A stretch of DNA of 10,790 nucleotides from Glomus cerebriforme (lineage: Eukaryota; Glomeromycota; Glomeromycetes; Glomerales; Glomeraceae): contig QKYT01000489.1 of the NCBI GenBank assembly GCA_003550305.1, positions 34,867 through 45,656 on the forward strand, in the 5' to 3' direction. Numbering within the stretch: position 1 is the stretch's first letter; every line of letters starts with the position of its first letter. A model generated the notes under the pieces. The model had not been told where the DNA came from. It saw only the letters and a program-made list of their open reading frames with translations, and did no database searches. This document shows, piece after piece, positions 6,971 through 10,790 of the stretch. The position numbers and the translations under genes were made by a program.

Positions 6971-7069
6971 GTAATTTTTTGATAGCAGCTCCAAGTTGAA
7001 CTAATCCAAGAAAACAATCAGTCAGTATATATGATTGTAATTTTAATTTTAAGATTGCTTTTTTAATAG
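6971..7069 (+). other. Possible intron, 99 bases
   Basis: The donor is TTCAG|GTAATT and the acceptor TTTTTAATAG. The 5' side has a short open stretch (NSLVAKSKIIMF). The signals are good but the exons on both sides are short and unrecognised. Confidence 0.25.
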
Positions 7070-7182
7070 GATGCAAAGCAATGCCAATACACGAATATCA
7101 TCAAAAAAGGCGTAAGATCTTAAAATTATCAAAACTATTTATGGAAGAATACTTGAATAATCAACCTGTATCTTTAATTTAA
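7070..7182 (+). other. Possible short terminal exon
   Basis: From ATG at 7081 the frame reads MPIHEYHQKRRKILKLSKLF then MEEYLNNQPVSLI, stopping at 7180-7182 (33 residues); it is open back to the acceptor at 7069. The mixture of His, Arg, Lys and Glu is more protein-like than the surrounding DNA, so it may be the last exon of the degraded gene to its left or a remnant of something else. I do not recognise it, and splicing to the upstream donor in the readable upstream frame would lead to another frame. Confidence 0.2.
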
Positions 7183-7189
7183 ATTAATA

Positions 7190-8280
7190 CAATAAATAAT
7201 ATTTTCTTGCCAATTTCATTGTTTTTGAGCATCATGGCAGTTACATAAAGTCAAAATTAGGAAATAAACCATAAAGTATAATTTACTAATACTTGATATC
7301 CTTATGATAAGTAACTTGTATTTATAGTTCCATATTTTATTAATATCCACATATGCCTTTCTCACATATAGTGAGGATCTTTTAATTATCAAAAGCTCCA
7401 AGAGTATTTAATTATTTTCAAAGTAAACTGATCTTGTTATTGTCTGATTATATCATAGACATTATCAATAATGAAACTATAAAAGATGAAGTATAAATAG
7501 AAGGATTGTTAGCCTAAGTACTTCCAATTACACATCTCTTAATTGATATTACTATCAGCAAGTTAAGGTAATGCTGAACAATAAATAGTAATATGACTGT
7601 TCAATTCCCAGTGTGTTGTTTATGTTGCCTAAATTTGCTTGATATATTTATTGAAATTTGTTTCTTGATAAAATCAGGTGTTTTTTCCTGCACAAGTTGA
7701 ACAATTAATGAAAAAAAATGTTACATTAGGAATAAATCAACTGTAAGGGTTATGTGTCATACCATTAATTAATGTAAGCTACATTATTTTTAGTGTACCA
7801 GTTATTAAAAATTTTTCTTAGTAAGAAGCCAAATTTACAGTCAGACATTGGAAATTTATTAAGAATGTTCATCACATTATTTACTTCATTAGAGTTTTTG
7901 TAAAAATGAGAGCATAGTCACTTTTTTTTCATTAAGCCAATAATAATATCATAAATAGACATAATGCTTTTTTTAATTAAGAAAAATATATATTTTTTTG
8001 TTCCTGGTTAATTATCTTAACCTTGAATACTAAAATGATTTGAATAATTTTTTGATAAAAGATGAAAAAAAAAAAAAAAAAATTTAAGAAATCAAAACTT
8101 TCATCATGTGTAATTATATACGATCACATAATATCATCATTGTTTTACGTAATTCCTATTTCCAAAAAAAAAAAAATGATGATCGCGTCACACATTTTAT
8201 TATTTAGAGAAAAAATCACGGGATCGCTAAATATTATTAACTACGCCACAGTTGCGCTATTAAATTAAAAATGCTAATTA
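7190..8280. other. AT-rich gene-free stretch
   Basis: No supported coding region on either strand. A-runs of 18 (8065-8082) and 13 (8164-8176) bases bracket a weak open frame (8062-8268) that begins in the first run and is probably meaningless. A minus-strand open frame at 7216-7401 looks like translated AT-rich sequence. A little more G and C appears from about 8175 (TGATGATCGCGTCACAC), approaching the kinase relic. Confidence 0.45.
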
Positions 8281-8408
8281 ATTATTCAGTGACTAATCAG
8301 AGACTCGTTAAACAAACTTTTTTATATCTTTCACTTTTATAACTGTTATAGTATGAGATTGATTGTCACAATTTTTCAGGTCATTATAAAAATTCTTGAA
8401 TTTTAATT
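8281..8408 (+). promoter_or_regulatory. Decayed 5' flank of a kinase gene, homologous to 10130-10160
   Basis: GACTCGTTAAACAAACTTT at 8302-8320 is identical over 19 bases to 10139-10157 upstream of the intact kinase. Just before it, ATTATTCAGTGACT (8281-8294) matches ATTATTTAGTGACT upstream of the kinase with one mismatch. In this copy 11 bases (AATCAGAGACT) separate the two blocks that are fused in the intact copy. The TATA-like box of the intact gene has no clear counterpart here. Confidence 0.7.
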
Positions 8409-8420
8409 TCGAAATTAAAA
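8401..8420 (+). repeat. Perfect 20-base palindrome
   Basis: TTTTAATTTCGAAATTAAAA reads identically on both strands. It lies at the left end of the kinase relic; the right half aligns with the codons before the glycine loop of the intact gene. Confidence 0.9.
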
Positions 8421-8518
8421 ATTAGAACCGGTTCATATAAAAGTGTACTGGAAGCGTCATTTGCGCTAATTGGAAAAAGATTGATAAATTTTTTGCTTTA
8501 AAAACTTTCAACGATCAT
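8409..8518 (+). pseudogene. Decayed first exon of a protein kinase (relic copy)
   Basis: This stretch aligns with codons 29-66 of the intact kinase at 10224. From 8456 to 8515, 53 of 60 bases match 10356-10415 by eye. The readable frame from 8450 gives [18 protein letters not shown] and then TFNDH, against [18 protein letters not shown] in the intact gene. The ATP-binding Lys of FALK is kept. Damage: about 10 bases are missing across the glycine-loop codons (PIGSG becomes a few residues) and about 11 bases are inserted by a local duplication near 8446-8456, which changes frame. The first 28 codons and everything after TFNDH are not recognisable. It cannot encode a kinase. It is a relic of a duplication that also included 5' flanking DNA. 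Confidence 0.85.
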
Positions 8519-9900
8519 TATATCAATATAATTATTTTAATATTTTATTAATAATTTATTTAATTAATCAAAATTATTATAAATAAATAAAATATGCAAT
8601 GTTGCATAAAACTGCTGTTAAAGTCATTTTCCTATACGGTAGTTTTGCTTATTCTAATTTAAAAAATTTAAAATTTTATTTGACCAAACGAAATGCTAGT
8701 AATTGAACGGGACGTTAAAATTTCGGTCAAACCTCATTCAATAACAATATTATCTGGTGATTAATCTCGTAACAATAAAAATATAATATACTAGATGTTG
8801 GTTTGCATAAATAATATCAGGTTTGTTCGTACATATAGAATAATCTTCCAAGAGTTGCTATCTATACATCGTATAGTTGAATTATATAAACAAAATTCGA
8901 CATATAAAAAAACTTTTTTTTTTATAATCAAATCATTAATTTTTTAAGACCAAAATGCGCCATCATTAATATTTAAGATTCAAAAATCTTGAGATCACAT
9001 AATGATATATCATAAAATTAAAAATAAATGAATTTGACTTGTTATTTATACTATAGAATGTAGAAATAATTATTTATTTTTCTCCTATTTTTGCTTAGAT
9101 TAATATTATGCCAGATTCTTATTTTTCTCTGAAAAGTTTCTATTTATAATTATTATTAAATTGAACACAACTTTACTAATATAAAATGCCACCAAATTAT
9201 TTACAATCCTAAAAAGTTTTTATTGATTTGAAAAATCTTGAAAAATCACAAATATTTATTTGGTGTATTTCTTTTTGATTGTCATTCAAAATAAGTACAA
9301 TATTTGGTAAAACAAAACAAAAAAAAAATTCAAAAATCTAAATTTTTTTTTTTTTTTTACGAAGTAAGCTTTATTAAAAAATCATGTAAATAAATACTCA
9401 TTTATAATCTAATATTACTGATTGCAACGAACACAATTTTTGGACAATTGCTCTAGTTTGAGTCCGTTTTATCACGAGCGTCCAACTTTTTTAATAAATC
9501 AAATTGAAATTTAGTTTCATCACATTTATTTTGTTTTAAAGACTAAGATATTAGAAATATCATATACCATAAATGTACCTAAAATATAAAAGAATGTTTA
9601 AGAAATCGAAAAATAAAAATTATGTAACGGATAAATTCTTTAATTTAATTCCTAAGATTATTCGAAAATTTTCAGGTAAAATATTTGATAATTTAATATG
9701 AGCCAAAGTTCCAAAGAGAACGATATTATATAAAGATTACTGCCAACTTCAACGGTAATTTGAGTAATATATTGTTACCTAAAATTTCAAATATAATGAG
9801 TAAATTTATAATATCAATTATTATAATATTTCAGTGAACTATACGGCATTTCTATACTTGATCGTAAAATGTGGTTCATTTTGTATTTTAGATATTAAAC
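8519..9900. other. AT-rich gene-free stretch between kinase relic and intact kinase
   Basis: I found no coding region on either strand that I would defend. It contains an inverted repeat at 8679-8731, many homopolymer runs (long T-run near 9341-9358), and nothing like exons 2 or 3 of the kinase, so the relic is missing its 3' part here. Confidence 0.5.
8679..8731. repeat. Inverted repeat with unpaired bulge
   Basis: The left arm TTTGACC-AAAC-GAAAT (8679-8694) pairs with the right arm ATTTCGGTCAAA (8720-8731): twelve pairs with a four-base bulge and a 25-base loop. Confidence 0.6.
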
Positions 9901-9913
9901 GCAGCAATTAATT

Positions 9914-10063
9914 TAGCTGGAATTAACTTTGATTTCTAAATTTCCAACAAAATTAATTTTTTTTCGTCGGCGAACTTAATTCGGGCTGGCATTAACGTTT
10001 TAGCCATATTTAACGAAAATTATTTTAATTTTGGCCAAAATTTTAATTACGGCCAGAATTGAT
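9914..10063. repeat. Cluster of degenerate GGCYGGMATTAA-like repeats
   Basis: Related short units occur at 9916-9927 (GCTGGAATTAAC), 9984-9996 (GGCTGGCATTAAC), 10003-10014 (GCCATATTTAAC), 10033-10048 (GGCCAAAATTTTAATT) and 10051-10063 (GGCCAGAATTGAT). They are GC-richer than the surrounding DNA and end about 160 bases before the kinase start codon. I remember similar GGCTGGAATTAA-type short repeats in Rhizophagus genomic DNA, but cannot verify it. Confidence 0.55.
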
Positions 10064-10116
10064 CCAAATAAATTGTCACATGATTAAAAAAAATTACACA
10101 TTTAATTGTGTTACAA

Positions 10117-10123
10117 TATAAAT
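10117..10123 (+). promoter_or_regulatory. TATA-like box of the kinase gene
   Basis: TATAAAT lies 107 bases upstream of the kinase ATG and about 15 bases upstream of the conserved 19-base block, which is therefore near where transcription might start. It sits in AT-rich DNA, so the call rests on its spacing to the conserved block. Confidence 0.35.
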
Positions 10124-10125
10124 TA

Positions 10126-10157
10126 TGAATTATTTAGTGACTCGTTAAACAAACTTT
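10126..10157 (+). promoter_or_regulatory. Upstream block shared with the kinase relic
   Basis: It contains ATTATTTAGTGACT, running directly into CGTTAAACAAACTTT. The last 19 bases (10139-10157) are identical at 8302-8320. It is located 67-98 bases upstream of the ATG, so it is a candidate core-promoter or 5' UTR element. Its survival in the relic only proves common origin, not function. Confidence 0.5.
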
Positions 10158-10223
10158 ATTTCTATAGTCAAACAATTTAGTATTTTTTCTTTTAAAAAAA
10201 AATTAATTTTTATTAAATAAAAA

Positions 10224-10790
10224 ATGTCAGATAATAAAGATGCAAATTACTATATTGATTGGTTAGAAAAGTCAATTGCAAATGAATATTTCAACTATTA
10301 CGAATATTCAGAATTCAAAAAATTAAAACCGATAGGAAGTGGTTCATATGGAAGTGTCATTTGTGCTAATTGGAAAAATACTGATAAACTATTTGCTTTA
10401 AAAACTTTCAATAATGATAAAACGACGCTAAAAGAAGTTGTCAATGAGGTATATATATATTTATTAACAATCTTCTTTAATGAAAAATTTTTTTTTTTAC
10501 GAAAATTTTAATATACTGTAATTTATAGATAAAATTACAAAAAAGAGTTGATTTTCATGAAAATATTTTACGACTCTGTGGAATTACGAAAATAGAAACT
10601 GGTAAGTTTTAATGTATATTGTGTCGTTAAAAATAATTCCTTTTAATATATATACAATCACTTTTCTTTATATATGCATCAGAGAAAACATATTCACTAG
10701 TTTTGGAATATGCCGATGGTGGTACACTTAAAACTTATTTAAGTGATCATTTTAACGAACTTGACTGGAATGATAAATATCTGTTAGCAT
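10224..10790 (+). CDS. Protein kinase, N-lobe and hinge (3' end outside window)
   Basis: Three exons are seen: 10224-10448, 10529-10601 and 10683 to the edge, together 135 residues. A short N-terminal region ([20 protein letters not shown]) leads to the kinase domain. The glycine loop IGSGSYGSV is at residues 37-45 and the ATP-binding Lys is K60 in FALK. The helix-C Glu is probably E75 at the exon 1/2 junction (VVNE|IKLQ), with FHENIL following. Strand 5 and the hinge are [13 protein letters not shown], then [20 protein letters not shown] at the edge. The catalytic loop and DFG lie outside. Such kinases phosphorylate Ser/Thr or Tyr of proteins. I place it with the large tyrosine-kinase-like families of Rhizophagus, often followed there by Sel1 repeats, but that is recollection. 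ATG is chosen because the codons after it fit the family start; it lies after an A-rich leader. No stop or frame defect is visible. A decayed copy of its first exon lies at 8409-8518. Confidence 0.92.
10449..10528 (+). other. Kinase intron 1, 80 bases (phase 0)
   Basis: Donor GTATAT and acceptor ATTTATAG. Splicing restores [18 protein letters not shown], as expected for the helix-C region. Reading on without splicing meets a stop within about 20 codons. Confidence 0.9.
10602..10682 (+). other. Kinase intron 2, 81 bases (phase 1)
   Basis: Donor GTAAGT and acceptor TATGCATCAG. Splicing gives [16 protein letters not shown] in frame. An alternative AG two bases downstream would break the frame. 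Confidence 0.9.

Noticed and set aside
6809..6994. 61-codon open frame on the minus strand, Tyr/Ile/Phe-rich
   Set aside because: It covers an AT dinucleotide run and a possible intron border; the composition matches translated simple sequence.
7216..7401. 61-codon open frame on the minus strand
   Set aside because: Only AT-rich composition supports it; no motif and no splice signals fitting a gene.
8062..8268. 68-codon open frame starting in a poly-A run
   Set aside because: The Lys runs come from A-runs of 18 and 13 bases, and the rest has no recognisable features. The A-runs were considered as retroposon tails, but no adjacent element or target duplication was seen.

Overview
This window looks like draft genomic DNA from a eukaryote with a very AT-rich, gene-poor, decayed genome. 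My best guess is an arbuscular mycorrhizal fungus (Glomeromycotina, Rhizophagus-like). The reasons are short GT..AG introns of 44-81 bases, long stretches of A/T-dominated non-coding DNA, seven ambiguous bases (N), a protein-kinase gene of the type I remember as hugely expanded in Rhizophagus, and coiled-coil and nuclease-like fragments that also look Rhizophagus-like. The species call rests on recollection of those families; no search was possible. I see no bacterial operon, rRNA, tRNA, CRISPR or viral gene.

Layout. (1) Positions 3-212 hold the C-terminal end of an exon open from the left edge, followed by a basic Lys-rich frame (228-422) and a purine-rich tract. (2) Positions 430-4390 are mostly AT-rich intergenic DNA. 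They carry a tandem 115-base repeat with hairpin-forming segments (2314-2545), a diverged third piece of it at 4065-4105, a 30-base direct repeat, and a few small coding-like scraps (minus strand 1855-2118; 3108-3197; 3481-3685). (3) Positions 4398-6814 are the richest part. They hold a chain of plus-strand exon-like segments with two well-formed introns, but the segments are broken by frame changes and in-frame stops. The middle (5622-6250) resembles a PD-(D/E)XK nuclease-like domain of the kind I associate with Crinkler-type and related Rhizophagus proteins. The end (6446-6814) is a charged coiled coil. I read this as one degraded multi-exon gene, though it could be two neighbours. (4) Positions 7190-10100 are AT-rich DNA with a decayed copy of a kinase first exon and its upstream flank (8281-8518). 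(5) From 10224 to the right edge there is a good, apparently intact, 5'-partial protein kinase gene with three exons visible, a TATA-like box, and an upstream block shared with the decayed copy.

The only gene I would call likely functional is the kinase at the right edge. The most informative features are the kinase/kinase-relic pair, which share both coding and 5'-flanking sequence, and the degraded nuclease/coiled-coil gene. Several of that gene's stops lie where CAA or CAG would restore the frame (CpA to TpA). I did not find a convincing new biological system; the window mostly records gene duplication and decay.
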